The notes beneath the pieces were generated by a model. That model was not told the origin of the DNA and did no database searches. It saw only the letters and a list, made by a program, of their open reading frames with translations. Positions 45,171 to 54,728 of a stretch of 64,000 nucleotides of DNA are shown here, one piece after another. The position numbers and the translations under genes were made by a program. The first letter of the stretch is position 1; every line of letters starts with the position of its first letter. The stretch is from Pseudomonas viridiflava (GTDB lineage Bacteria > Pseudomonadota > Gammaproteobacteria > Pseudomonadales > Pseudomonadaceae). The stretch is from contig NZ_UTHA01000063.1 in NCBI RefSeq assembly GCF_900582195.1, positions 30,699 to 94,698 on the forward strand, read 5' to 3'.

Positions 45171-48100
45171 ATGGCCAGCAAAAAGCAGATTTTGTGGGAC
45201 GACGGCGAGCGGGTGTTCACCCGCGAACGAGATCCGGGGGAGGGCAGTGTCAGCAAGCTGATGGTGCGTCCGGCACTGGCTCAGCCGCTGCCGGCAACGC
45301 TTGATCGACTGGTACACGAATACGGCCTCAAAGACGATCTGCACCGTGAATGGGCACTGCAACCGCAAGCCCTGGACCGTGTGGGCGGGACCACGCGCCT
45401 GCTGTTCGACGATCCTGGAGGCGAGCCGCTGTCGCGCTTGCTGGTCGCGCCGCTGGACATTGAAACCTGCCTGTTGCACGCCATCAACATTGCCGTGGCG
45501 CTCGGCCGTCTGCACCAGTGCGGATTGGTGCACAAGGATCTCAAACCGCAGCACATTCTCGTCCGTTGCGATGACGGCCAGGCGCGGCTGACCGGTTTCG
45601 GTCTGGCCTCGCGTCTGCCGCGCGAACGTCAGGCGCCCACGCCGCCGGAAACCATCGCCGGCACTCTGGCCTACATGGCCCCCGAACAAACCGGGCGGAT
45701 GAACCGCTCGATCGATTCGCGCAGCGATTTATATGCCTTCGGCGTGACGCTGTATCAGATGCTCACCGGCTCACTGCCGTTCAGTGCCAGCGACCCGATG
45801 GAGTGGGTGCATTGCCACATCGCTCGTTTGCCGATGCCAGCCTGCGAAAGGGTGGCCACCGTTCCGGTGATGCTCTCGCGCGTGGTCATGAAGCTGTTGG
45901 CCAAGACCGCCGAAGAGCGCTACCAAAGCGCAGCCGGTGTCGAACATGATCTGCGCCGTTGTCTCGACGATTGGCAGCGAACGCGGCAGATCAACGTGTT
46001 CACGTTGAACGAGCAGGGCGCGATCGATCGCTTGCTGATCCCGGAAAAACTCTACGGTCGTGAGCGCGAAGTGCAAACGCTGATCGACGCCTTCGCCCAA
46101 GTGGTGCAGACCCCTAAGCCGAAACTGGTGCTGGTGTCCGGTTATTCCGGCATTGGCAAGTCCTCGGTGGTCAGTGAGCTGCACAAAGTGTTGGTGCCGT
46201 CGCGGGGATTGTTCGCCGCCGGCAAGTTCGATCAGTACAAGCGCGACATTCCCTATGCGACGCTGGTCCAGGCATTTCAGGGACTGGTGCGCACGCTGCT
46301 GGGCAAGCGCCGTGAGGTGCTCGCTGACTGGCGCGCCGCGCTGTTGCAGGCACTGTCGCCAAATGCACGGTTGATGACCGAGCTGATCCCGGAACTCAAG
46401 CTGATTATTGGTGAGCCGCCGCCGGTGCCGGAGCTGGAACCGCAACAAGCGCAGCAGCGCTTCATGCAGGTGTTGCAGGGGTTTATCGGCGTGTTTGCCC
46501 GGCCCGAGCACCCGTTGGCGCTGTTCCTTGATGACCTGCAATGGCTCGATGCGGCGACCCTCGATCTGTTGGAGGTTCTGCTGACCCGCGCCGAGCTTGG
46601 GCACCTGTTGCTGGTGGGGGCGTACCGTAACAACGAGGTCGATGGCGACCACCCGCTCAGCGGCAAACTCAAAGCCATTCGCAATGCCGGCGTACACATC
46701 GACGAAATCCGCCTGACCTCGCTCGCCGGCGTGCACATCGAACAACTGATCGCCGAATCCCTGCGCTGCCCACCCGCGAGCATCGTGGCGCTGGCACGGC
46801 TGGTGCTGGACAAGACCGGCGGCAATCCGTTTTTCGTCATTCAGTTTCTGCACGCTCTGGCCGAAGAAGAGCTGCTGGTTTACGAGCATCAGTCCAGCCG
46901 CTGGCGCTGGGATCTGCAATTGATCAACGCCAAAGGCTACACCGACAACGTCGTCGATCTGATGGTCGACAAACTGGCGCGGCTGCCGCTCGACACGCGC
47001 CAGGCCCTGCAACAATTGGCCTGCCTGGGCAACGTGGCGCGGCTCGACACGCTGGCCACCGTGCTCGACCTGTCGACGGCGCGCGTGCACGCGGCGCTGT
47101 GGCCGGCGGTGCGCCAGGAAGTGGTGGAATTGCACGAAGGCGCCTGTGCGTTTGCCCACGACCGCATTCATGAAGCGGCCTATTCGCTGATCGCCGAAGG
47201 CGTGCGTGCGCAGACTCACCTGCGCATCGGTCGTTTGCTCGCGCTGCAAACGTCGGTGGAAGGACGCGAAGACGCGATCTTTGAAATCGTCGGCCAGCTC
47301 AATCGCGGCGCGAGCCTGATCAGCGCCCGTGCCGAACGTGAACAACTGGCCGAGTTCAACCTGCTCGCCGGCCAGCGCGCCAAGGCTTCGACCGCTTACA
47401 CATCGGCGCTGAACTACTTGGGCGCGGGCGCGGCGGTGCTCGGCGAACAAGGCTATGACAGTCGCCATGAACTGGGCTTTGCCCTGGAGCTGAACCGCGC
47501 CGAGTGCGAATTCCTTACCGGGCAACTGGCACTGGCCGACGCGCGTCTGACCACATTGGCCGAGCGCGCCACGACCACGGTGGAGCGGGCGGCGGTCACG
47601 TGTTTGCAGATGGACGTTTTTCTGCTGCTTGATCGCAGTGATCGCGCAGTGAGTGTGTGCCTGACGTATTTGCGTCAGGTCGGCATCGACTGGACTGCGC
47701 ATCCGGACGATCAGCAAGTGCGTCAAGAGTACGAGCAGATCTGGACGCAACTGGGTGAGCGCAGCATCGAACAGTTGATCGACCTGCCACTGATGCAGGA
47801 TCGCGCTTCACTGGCCACGCTGGATGCGTTGAGCAAACTCTTCGCCCCAGCGTTGCAGTCTGATGCAAACCTCGCCTGCCTGACCATTTGCAAGGCTGTG
47901 AGTTTGAGTCTGCAACATGGCAACTGCGACGCCTCTTGCATGCTCTACGCCAACGTTGTGCGCGTCGCCGGCCGACGTTTCGGCGACTATGCCGCCGGTT
48001 ACCGCTTTGGCCGTCTGGGCTGCGATCTGGTCGACCGCCGTGGCCTGACGCGATACGAAGCACGCACCTACCTGTGCTTCTCGATTTTTGTGGTGCGCTG

Positions 48101-50639
48101 GATGCGACCGGTGCGCGAGTGCCGCGAATGGCTGCGGCGTGCGCTCAGCGCCGGCAACCGCCTCGGCGATTTGCCCTATGCGGCGTATGCCGGCAACAGC
48201 CTGATTTCCGACTTGCTGTTTATTGGCGAGCCGCTGGCGCAAGTGCAGGTTCAGACTGAAGCGGGGCTGGCCTACGCGGAAAAAATCCGTTTCGGCCTGG
48301 TGGTGAGTTTCATGAGTTGCCAACGGGCGCTGATCCGCATGCTGCGTGGGCAGACACCGATGTTCGGCAGCTTCAACGATGAACATTTTTCTGAGGCGAG
48401 CTTCGAGGCGAACCTTGCCGCCCCGGACCTGGCGCTGGCTCGCGGCAAGTATTGGGTGCGCAAGTTGCAGGCGCGCTATCTGGCGGGGGATTACCCGGCA
48501 GCCGCCGAGTGCGCGGCTCAGGCCAAGGAATTGTTGTGGGTGATTTCGTCGTTTTTCGAGGAGGCCGAATATCACTTCTACGCGGCGTTAACCCTGGCCG
48601 CCCGCACCGAGGCGGATGCTGATCAGTTGCAACGTTTGCGTGAACACCACGAGCAACTGCAAACCTGGGCGCAACAGTGTGCGGAAACCTTTGCCAGTCA
48701 GACGGCGCTGGTCGCAGCTGAAATCGCTCGGGTCGCCGGGCAGTTGATCGAAGCCGAGTCGCTGTACGAGCAAGCGATTCAACTGGCCCGGGACAACAGC
48801 TTCGTGCATGTCGAAGCCTTGGCCAATGAACTTGCCGCGCGGTTCTACAGCGGTCGTGGCCTCGGCAAAATTGCTCGCATGTATCTGCAGGATGCGCGTT
48901 ACGGTTACCTGCGCTGGGGCGCCGATGGCAAGGTGCGACAACTGGAACGACGCCACCGTTATTTGCGCAATGAAGAAACAGCCCCCGGCCTGACTGCGAC
49001 CATTACCACCCCGGTCGAGCATCTGGATCTGGCCACGGTGCTCAAGGTTTCTCAAGCGGTCTCAGGCGAAATCGTTCTGGATCGACTGATCGAAATGATC
49101 ATGCGCACCGCCATCGAACAGGCCGGCGCCGAGCACGGCCTGCTGGTTCTGACGCAAGGTGAGGCGCCGTACATCGCCGCGCGAATCAGTGTCGACGACT
49201 GCATGCGGTTGTGCAATGAGCCAGTGAGTGCGGCGGTGCTGGCCGAATCGGTGCTCTACCAGACCCTGCGCACGGGCGAAAATCTGTGCCTGGACGATGC
49301 CGTCGCCGATCCGGCATTTGCCGCGGATTCGTACATTCACCAGCGTGGTGCCCGCTCGATCCTCTGTCTGCCGTTGATGAATCAGGCGCGGGTGGCGGGA
49401 GCGCTGTACCTGGAAAATAACCTGTCTGCCGGTGTGTTCAGCCCGGCGCGCATCGCCGTGCTGCGACTGGTGGCTTCGCAGGCCGCGATTTCGCTGGATA
49501 ACGCGCGGCTGTATCGCGACGTCGCCGAGCGCGAGGCAAAGATTCGCCGTCTGGTCGACGCCAACATCATCGGCATCATCGTCTGGAGTATTGAAGGTGA
49601 AATCATCGAGGCCAATGATGCGTTTCTACGCATGGTCGGTTACGAGCGCGATGATCTGCTGTCGGGCAGCGTGCACTGGCGCGACATGACACCGGCGCCA
49701 CTGCGCACGCAAAGCGAAACGGCGCTGGCGACTGCGATTCGCACTGGGCGCGCCCAGCCGTTCGAAAAGGAATACATCCGCAAGGACGGCAGTCGCCTGC
49801 CGGTGATTGTCGGTCTGGCCGCGTTTGAGGCCAGTCAGCAACAGGGTGTAGCGTTCGTGCTCGACCTGAGCGAACGCAAACACGCTGAAGAACAAGTGCG
49901 CGAGGGCGAACTCCGCTATCGGCAGGTCCAGACGGAACTGGCCCACGCCAACCGCGTGGCGACCATGGGCCAGTTAGCGGCGTCCATCGCCCACGAAGTC
50001 AATCAGCCCATCGCGGCTACCGTGACCAATGCCAACGCGGCGCTGCGCTGGCTCGGCGCGCAACCGCCGAACACCGATGAAGTCGAACAGGGCCTCAGGC
50101 GCATCATCAACGATGGCAACCGCGCGGCCGACGTGCTCGGGCGCATCCGCGCGCTGATCCGCAAGACGCCACCGCAACGTCATGCGGTGGACCTCAATGC
50201 GCTGGTGGGCGAGATGGTCGGGTTCACGCGTGTTGAAGCGGCCCGATCCGCGGCTGAGGTCACTACACAACTGGCCAGCGACTTGCCCGCCGTGATGGCT
50301 GATCGGGTGGAGTTGCAGCAGGTCCTGCTCAATCTGCTGGTCAATGCCCTGGAGGCGATGGCTGTGATGGAGGAGGGCGAACGTCGGTTATTCATCTCCA
50401 GTAAGGCTGTCGACGAAGATGTGCAAATTGAGGTCAGCGACTCCGGGCCGGGATTCGCCTGCGAGCGTGCCGAAGAAGTCTTCACCGCGTTCTACACCAC
50501 CAAAACCACCGGGTTGGGGATGGGGCTGTCGATCTGCCGCACGATTATCGAGGCCCATGGCGGGCGCTTGTGGGCGGAGGCAAACACGCCGCGTGGGGCG
50601 CGGGTAGTTTTTACGTTGCCGGGGTGTGCGGGGAGGTGA
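45171..50639 (+). CDS. Pseudokinase/AAA ATPase/GAF-PAS histidine kinase
   Basis: An 1,822-residue signalling protein. Domains: Ser/Thr-kinase-like region (residues about 10-275) with the loop VHKDLKPQHILV near 120-131 but GFG instead of DFG at 142-144, so probably inactive as a kinase; an AAA-type ATPase with Walker A GYSGIGKS at 324-331 and Walker B FLDD at 452-455; a long TPR-like helical region; a GAF domain from about 1290; a PAS domain from about 1455; a histidine kinase with phosphorylated H1608 in ASIAHEVNQP and an HATPase region. ATG at 45171 is preferred; TTG at 45153 is possible. It is co-transcribed with the FixJ-type regulator. Confidence 0.88.
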   Translation: MASKKQILWDDGERVFTRERDPGEGSVSKLMVRPALAQPLPATLDRLVHEYGLKDDLHREWALQPQALDRVGGTTRLLFDDPGGEPLSRLLVAPLDIETCLLHAINIAVALGRLHQCGLVHKDLKPQHILVRCDDGQARLTGFGLASRLPRERQAPTPPETIAGTLAYMAPEQTGRMNRSIDSRSDLYAFGVTLYQMLTGSLPFSASDPMEWVHCHIARLPMPACERVATVPVMLSRVVMKLLAKTAEERYQSAAGVEHDLRRCLDDWQRTRQINVFTLNEQGAIDRLLIPEKLYGREREVQTLIDAFAQVVQTPKPKLVLVSGYSGIGKSSVVSELHKVLVPSRGLFAAGKFDQYKRDIPYATLVQAFQGLVRTLLGKRREVLADWRAALLQALSPNARLMTELIPELKLIIGEPPPVPELEPQQAQQRFMQVLQGFIGVFARPEHPLALFLDDLQWLDAATLDLLEVLLTRAELGHLLLVGAYRNNEVDGDHPLSGKLKAIRNAGVHIDEIRLTSLAGVHIEQLIAESLRCPPASIVALARLVLDKTGGNPFFVIQFLHALAEEELLVYEHQSSRWRWDLQLINAKGYTDNVVDLMVDKLARLPLDTRQALQQLACLGNVARLDTLATVLDLSTARVHAALWPAVRQEVVELHEGACAFAHDRIHEAAYSLIAEGVRAQTHLRIGRLLALQTSVEGREDAIFEIVGQLNRGASLISARAEREQLAEFNLLAGQRAKASTAYTSALNYLGAGAAVLGEQGYDSRHELGFALELNRAECEFLTGQLALADARLTTLAERATTTVERAAVTCLQMDVFLLLDRSDRAVSVCLTYLRQVGIDWTAHPDDQQVRQEYEQIWTQLGERSIEQLIDLPLMQDRASLATLDALSKLFAPALQSDANLACLTICKAVSLSLQHGNCDASCMLYANVVRVAGRRFGDYAAGYRFGRLGCDLVDRRGLTRYEARTYLCFSIFVVRWMRPVRECREWLRRALSAGNRLGDLPYAAYAGNSLISDLLFIGEPLAQVQVQTEAGLAYAEKIRFGLVVSFMSCQRALIRMLRGQTPMFGSFNDEHFSEASFEANLAAPDLALARGKYWVRKLQARYLAGDYPAAAECAAQAKELLWVISSFFEEAEYHFYAALTLAARTEADADQLQRLREHHEQLQTWAQQCAETFASQTALVAAEIARVAGQLIEAESLYEQAIQLARDNSFVHVEALANELAARFYSGRGLGKIARMYLQDARYGYLRWGADGKVRQLERRHRYLRNEETAPGLTATITTPVEHLDLATVLKVSQAVSGEIVLDRLIEMIMRTAIEQAGAEHGLLVLTQGEAPYIAARISVDDCMRLCNEPVSAAVLAESVLYQTLRTGENLCLDDAVADPAFAADSYIHQRGARSILCLPLMNQARVAGALYLENNLSAGVFSPARIAVLRLVASQAAISLDNARLYRDVAEREAKIRRLVDANIIGIIVWSIEGEIIEANDAFLRMVGYERDDLLSGSVHWRDMTPAPLRTQSETALATAIRTGRAQPFEKEYIRKDGSRLPVIVGLAAFEASQQQGVAFVLDLSERKHAEEQVREGELRYRQVQTELAHANRVATMGQLAASIAHEVNQPIAATVTNANAALRWLGAQPPNTDEVEQGLRRIINDGNRAADVLGRIRALIRKTPPQRHAVDLNALVGEMVGFTRVEAARSAAEVTTQLASDLPAVMADRVELQQVLLNLLVNALEAMAVMEEGERRLFISSKAVDEDVQIEVSDSGPGFACERAEEVFTAFYTTKTTGLGMGLSICRTIIEAHGGRLWAEANTPRGARVVFTLPGCAGR

Positions 50640-50798
50640 GGGCGAGATGGGGAGTCAGTCGTCAGATATTTTGTGACTTGTCGGTGTTCATTGCGACCTA
50701 TTGGTTTCGGTATGTCGATATCAGACACAACCATGGCGCAATCAGGCTACTGAATCATCTGACAGGCCGGGTATGGTGACGCGTCTTCACATCAAAAT

Positions 50799-50821
50799 AA
50801 CCCCATCAAGATCATGGGGTT
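50799..50821 (+). promoter_or_regulatory. Palindrome upstream of the permease gene
   Basis: AACCCCAT, a 7-base spacer, then ATGGGGTT form a perfect 8-bp inverted repeat, 160 bases after the kinase stop and 116 bases before the permease start. It could be a regulator-binding site or a weak hairpin at the end of the kinase transcript. No T-run follows. Confidence 0.4.
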
Positions 50822-50936
50822 AATAAGAACTGCGGCGGTTGGACGGACTTCTTTCGGGAGGTTCAGCAGGCAACGATCGTGCTCGTTTGCTCAGTCAACT
50901 TGCTTAAATGTCGTTCAGCAGAGAATAAAAAAACCA

Positions 50937-52337
50937 ATGATCAGCCCGAACTCCATGGATTCGAGTAGCCAATTGGCGCAGGGCTTCAAGCCTCGTCACG
51001 TCACCATGCTGTCCATCGCCGGGATTATCGGCGCTGGATTGTTCGTAGGTTCAGGACATGCCATCGCGGCGGCGGGGCCGGCGGTTCTTCTGGCCTATCT
51101 GTTCTCCGGTTTGCTCGTCGTGCTGGTCATGCGCATGCTCGGTGAAATGGCGGTGGCCAATCCCGACACCGGCTCGTTTTCCACCTATGCTGACCAGGCC
51201 ATCGGGCGCTGGGCCGGATTTACCATCGGTTGGTTGTACTGGTGGTTCTGGGTGTTGGTGATTCCTATCGAAGCGCTCGCCGCCGGGCATGTGCTCAACC
51301 AATGGTTTCCGCAGATTGATGCGTGGCTGTTCGCGTTGGGCTCGATCATTGCGCTGGTGGTGACCAACCTGTTCAGCGTGTCGAAGTACGGTGAGTTCGA
51401 ATTCTGGTTCGCCATGGCCAAAGTCGTCGCGATCATTGGGTTTATCGGTGTCGGTTTTGCCGTGTTGATGGGCTGGATTCCCGACAGGGAAGTCAGCGGT
51501 TTGAGCGGGTTGATGGCCGAGCACGGCGGGTTTGCGCCCAACGGTTTGTCAGCGGTGGTCGGCGCTTTCATCACCATCATGTTCAGTTTCATCGGTACCG
51601 AAGCGGTGACCATCGCCGCCGCCGAATCGAATGATCCGTCACGAAACATCGCCAAGGCCACGCGATCGGTGATCTGGCGCATCGGCGTGTTTTACCTGCT
51701 GTCGATCTTCGTCGTTATCTCTGTGGTGCCGTGGAATGATCCGTTGCTGGCCTCGGTAGGTTCCTATCAGCGTGCTCTGGAAATCATGAACATTCCTCAC
51801 GCCAAGTTCATGGTCGACGTCGTCGTGCTGATCGCCGTGGCCAGTTGCATGAACTCCTCGATCTACATTGCCTCGCGGATGTTGTACTCGCTGGGCCGGC
51901 GTGGCGATGCGCCGAAGATGCTCAAGGCGACGTCCTCGGAGGGTGTTCCGCGCGCAGCGGTCATCGCCAGCACCGTGATCGGTGCGTCAATCACCGTGTG
52001 GAGCTATTTCATGCCTGCCGGGCTGTTTCAATTCCTGCTGGCCAGCTCTGGGGCGATTGCCTTGCTGGTGTATCTCGCCATCGCGGTGTCGCAGTTGCGC
52101 ATGCGGCGGATTTTGCAACAGCGCAACGTTGAGCTGACCTTTCGCATGTGGCTGTTCCCCTGGCTGACGTGGCTGGTGATCGTGTTTATCTGCGCAGCGC
52201 TGGCGGTGATGATGATCACCCCGCAACACCGCACCGAAGTCACCACAACGATCGGCCTGGCGCTGGCGATTTCCTTTATCGGCCTGGTGACGTCGCGTCA
52301 TCCTGCGCCGGCGGCGAGGGTCTCGTCAGCGGGGTAG
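50937..52337 (+). CDS. Amino-acid permease (APC family, GabP-like)
   Basis: A 466-residue integral membrane transporter of the amino acid-polyamine-organocation family, with about twelve helices. The first helix contains the glycine-rich IAGIIGAGLFVGSG and helix VI-VII regions follow the APC pattern (FSFIGTEAVTIAAAESNDPS). It resembles GABA permease GabP and related importers. The substrate is not determined. ATG at 50937 has only weak Shine-Dalgarno sequence; 50955 is an alternative. The GlxA regulator gene just downstream probably controls or is linked to it. Confidence 0.9.
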   Translation: MISPNSMDSSSQLAQGFKPRHVTMLSIAGIIGAGLFVGSGHAIAAAGPAVLLAYLFSGLLVVLVMRMLGEMAVANPDTGSFSTYADQAIGRWAGFTIGWLYWWFWVLVIPIEALAAGHVLNQWFPQIDAWLFALGSIIALVVTNLFSVSKYGEFEFWFAMAKVVAIIGFIGVGFAVLMGWIPDREVSGLSGLMAEHGGFAPNGLSAVVGAFITIMFSFIGTEAVTIAAAESNDPSRNIAKATRSVIWRIGVFYLLSIFVVISVVPWNDPLLASVGSYQRALEIMNIPHAKFMVDVVVLIAVASCMNSSIYIASRMLYSLGRRGDAPKMLKATSSEGVPRAAVIASTVIGASITVWSYFMPAGLFQFLLASSGAIALLVYLAIAVSQLRMRRILQQRNVELTFRMWLFPWLTWLVIVFICAALAVMMITPQHRTEVTTTIGLALAISFIGLVTSRHPAPAARVSSAG

Positions 52338-52362
52338 GCGTTTGCGCCGAACCTCATAATCC

Positions 52363-52385
52363 CCTCGCGAAAAGCGCGGGGGGAA
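52363..52385 (+). terminator. GC-rich hairpin after the permease gene
   Basis: CCCTCGCG, loop AAAA, and GCGCGGGG form an imperfect stem 26 bases past the permease stop, without a T-run. It is a plausible but weak terminator between the permease and the regulator gene. Confidence 0.35.
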
Positions 52386-52427
52386 TGACAGACGCCTGTG
52401 CCGCACACCGATTCTTATGAGGACATG

Positions 52428-53528
52428 ATGTCATCGACCCCTGCCGTGGCCGACGCTACCACTCAATCCGTTGGTTTCCTGCTGTTGGACAAATTCACGC
52501 TTATGTCCCTGGCGTCCGCCGTGGAGCCATTGCGCATGGCCAATCAATTGACGGGACGCACGCTGTATCGCTGGCATACCTTCAGCCCCGGTGGCGTACC
52601 GGTCTGGGCCAGTGACGGTGTGCCGATCACGCCGGATGGATCGTGGAGCAATCCCGCTGTGGCAGACACGGTCATTGTGTGCGGTGGTGTCGGTATCCAG
52701 AGCGTGATTACTCGCGAGCACACGACCTGGCTGCAAGCCTTGGCGCGCCAATCGAAGCGCTTGGGCGGGGTCTGCACCGGTAGCTGGGCGCTCGCCAAGG
52801 CCGGACTGCTCGACGGCTACGAGTGCAGCGTGCATTGGGAGTTTCTGGCGGCCATGCAGGAAGCTTTCCCGCGTGTCAGCGTCAGTACCAGCCTTTTTAC
52901 CCTCGACCGCAACCGCTTCACCAGCTCTGGCGGCACCGCGCCGCTGGACATGATGTTGCACCTGATTGCCCGCGATCATGGCCGTGAGTTATCCGCCGCC
53001 ATTTCCGAGATGTTTGTGTATGAGCGCATCCGCAACGAGCGGGACCATCAGCGTGTGCCGCTCAAGCATGTGGTCGGTACGCATCAGCCCAAGCTGCAAG
53101 AGGTCGTTGCGTTGATGGAGGCCAATCTCGAAGAACCGATCGACCTGGATAACCTGGCCGAATACGTCGACCTGTCTCGGCGGCAGCTGGAGCGACTGTT
53201 TCAGAAATACCTGCAATGCACGCCGTCGCGCTACTACTTGCGGTTGCGGCTGATTCGAGCGCGGCAACTGCTCAAGCAAACCAACTTGTCGATTGTCGAG
53301 CTGGCGTACGTCTGCGGTTTCGTCTCCACGCCGCATTTCTCCAAATGCTATCGCGAGCACTTTGGCGTGCCGCCGAGTGACGAGCGATCAGGTTCTGAGA
53401 CGAGCCGTAAACCGGTCACGCAGCCATCAACGATCAAACCGCTGACAACGCTCGACCAGGCGCGTAACGAATCGACGTTTGCCAGTGTCCGGATGATGGA
53501 GCGGGGCGATCTGGCATCAACGGGCTGA
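52428..53528 (+). CDS. GlxA family AraC-type regulator
   Basis: A 366-residue regulator: the N-terminal amidase-like domain has VIVCGGVGIQ and GGVCTGSWALAKAGLLDG (nucleophile cysteine), and the C-terminal AraC domain has IDLDNLAEYVDLSRRQLERLF and IVELAYVCGFVSTPHFSKCY. Regulators of this layout in Pseudomonas often sense amino acids, choline derivatives or carnitine. The start at 52428 follows GAGG at a good distance. It is co-directional with the APC permease gene, suggesting regulation of that transporter (inference). Confidence 0.9.
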   Translation: MSSTPAVADATTQSVGFLLLDKFTLMSLASAVEPLRMANQLTGRTLYRWHTFSPGGVPVWASDGVPITPDGSWSNPAVADTVIVCGGVGIQSVITREHTTWLQALARQSKRLGGVCTGSWALAKAGLLDGYECSVHWEFLAAMQEAFPRVSVSTSLFTLDRNRFTSSGGTAPLDMMLHLIARDHGRELSAAISEMFVYERIRNERDHQRVPLKHVVGTHQPKLQEVVALMEANLEEPIDLDNLAEYVDLSRRQLERLFQKYLQCTPSRYYLRLRLIRARQLLKQTNLSIVELAYVCGFVSTPHFSKCYREHFGVPPSDERSGSETSRKPVTQPSTIKPLTTLDQARNESTFASVRMMERGDLASTG

Positions 53529-53644
53529 TCGGGGCGAGTCGTTTTGAATGACTGTATTCGACCAAGTGTAATCGATGTATCGCCATGCTATGATTTGCAA
53601 CTTGTTGTCATGTTTTCATTTTATGAGTTTAAAGAGCATATTCC

Positions 53645-54649
53645 ATGTTGGATTCTAAGATCTCCGTTATTATTGCTGCATATAATGTAGAAAATTATAT
53701 AGTCGAGACGATGGAATCGCTCTTGGGGCAAACTGTTCAAGCATCGGAAATAGTGATTGTTAACGATGGGTCGACAGATGGAACACTGGCGTTAATTAAC
53801 TCGAAGTATGGCCATGACCGCAGGATAAGAATCATCACCCAGGAAAATATGGGCGTCGGTGGGGCCCGCGTGACGGGATTCAATGCCGCTACAGGCGACT
53901 ACTTGTTTTTTTGCGACCCGGATGATGTGGTCAGTCTTGATCTTTTTGCAGGTTTCAATAAAGCAGTACATGAAAACAGTGATTTAGAACTTTATTACTT
54001 CTCGAAACGTTCTTTTGTTGATTCGAATGGCAAGCGTAATTACTTAAGGCGCGATACTGCACCTTCCCGCGAGGGCTGGTTCAGCAAGGGCGTGGAACTG
54101 TTCGAGGATCTGATCCTCAGCAATAAATACAAGGCCACGACGTGGCAGTACATTTTCAAAAAAACCGTGACTGAACGCTTCGACGTGACTTTCAAGGGGC
54201 GTGCGCACGAGGATCAGTTGTTCAGCATGAACATCTATCTTCATAGCAAGCTCTGCTACGCAACGCAGGCCGACCGATATTTTCAAAGGGTGCGTCAAGG
54301 GTCGCTGACCAATAGCGTCAAAGACGAGCACCATGTCCTGACAAGCTACGACGCTTACCGGGACACCCTGGCTGCGCTCAAACCTCATCTTCATCTCTTC
54401 AACCTCAAGCGTCAGGTCGCAACGGCTTATATGAGGCGAGGTGTCACCTGGACGATCAAGGGATGCATTCGAAACCGTGTGAGGTTGCCACACCGCTTTT
54501 TTGCGCTCACGCGCAAGGATTCCCGCGAGTGTGGCGTGGGGCGCGAGGGCGGCCTGCTATTGGCCCTGCCGGAATGGCATTTTCTCGCGAAGAAAGTCAG
54601 CTTCGAGTTGAAGCGCCGTTTTCGCCGGGGCCGCACTGGCGCTGTCTGA
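53645..54649 (+). CDS. Glycosyltransferase family 2 protein
   Basis: A 334-residue GT-A type enzyme. ISVIIAAYNVENYIVETMESL and IVIVNDGSTDGTLALI are the nucleotide-sugar-binding strands, and the DxD-type metal motif is in FFCDPDDVV. It transfers sugars to surface glycans or lipids; the acceptor is unknown. The first 400 bases of the gene and the 115 bases before it are markedly AT-rich compared with neighbours, and codons such as ATA and TTA are used. This suggests acquisition from elsewhere. It is monocistronic. Confidence 0.9.
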   Translation: MLDSKISVIIAAYNVENYIVETMESLLGQTVQASEIVIVNDGSTDGTLALINSKYGHDRRIRIITQENMGVGGARVTGFNAATGDYLFFCDPDDVVSLDLFAGFNKAVHENSDLELYYFSKRSFVDSNGKRNYLRRDTAPSREGWFSKGVELFEDLILSNKYKATTWQYIFKKTVTERFDVTFKGRAHEDQLFSMNIYLHSKLCYATQADRYFQRVRQGSLTNSVKDEHHVLTSYDAYRDTLAALKPHLHLFNLKRQVATAYMRRGVTWTIKGCIRNRVRLPHRFFALTRKDSRECGVGREGGLLLALPEWHFLAKKVSFELKRRFRRGRTGAV

Positions 54650-54728
54650 CTGCCGGCTTGCTCGTGAACACCTGACCGGATTTGACCGAAAGCAGTCGCT
54701 CATTAGCGGCTGCTCCCAACCCGCCCCC

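Noticed and set aside
45771..47750. Very long minus-strand open frame opposite the giant kinase gene
   Set aside because: It is antisense to the ATPase and helical regions of the kinase, with a Gln/Arg/His-rich translation and no motif.
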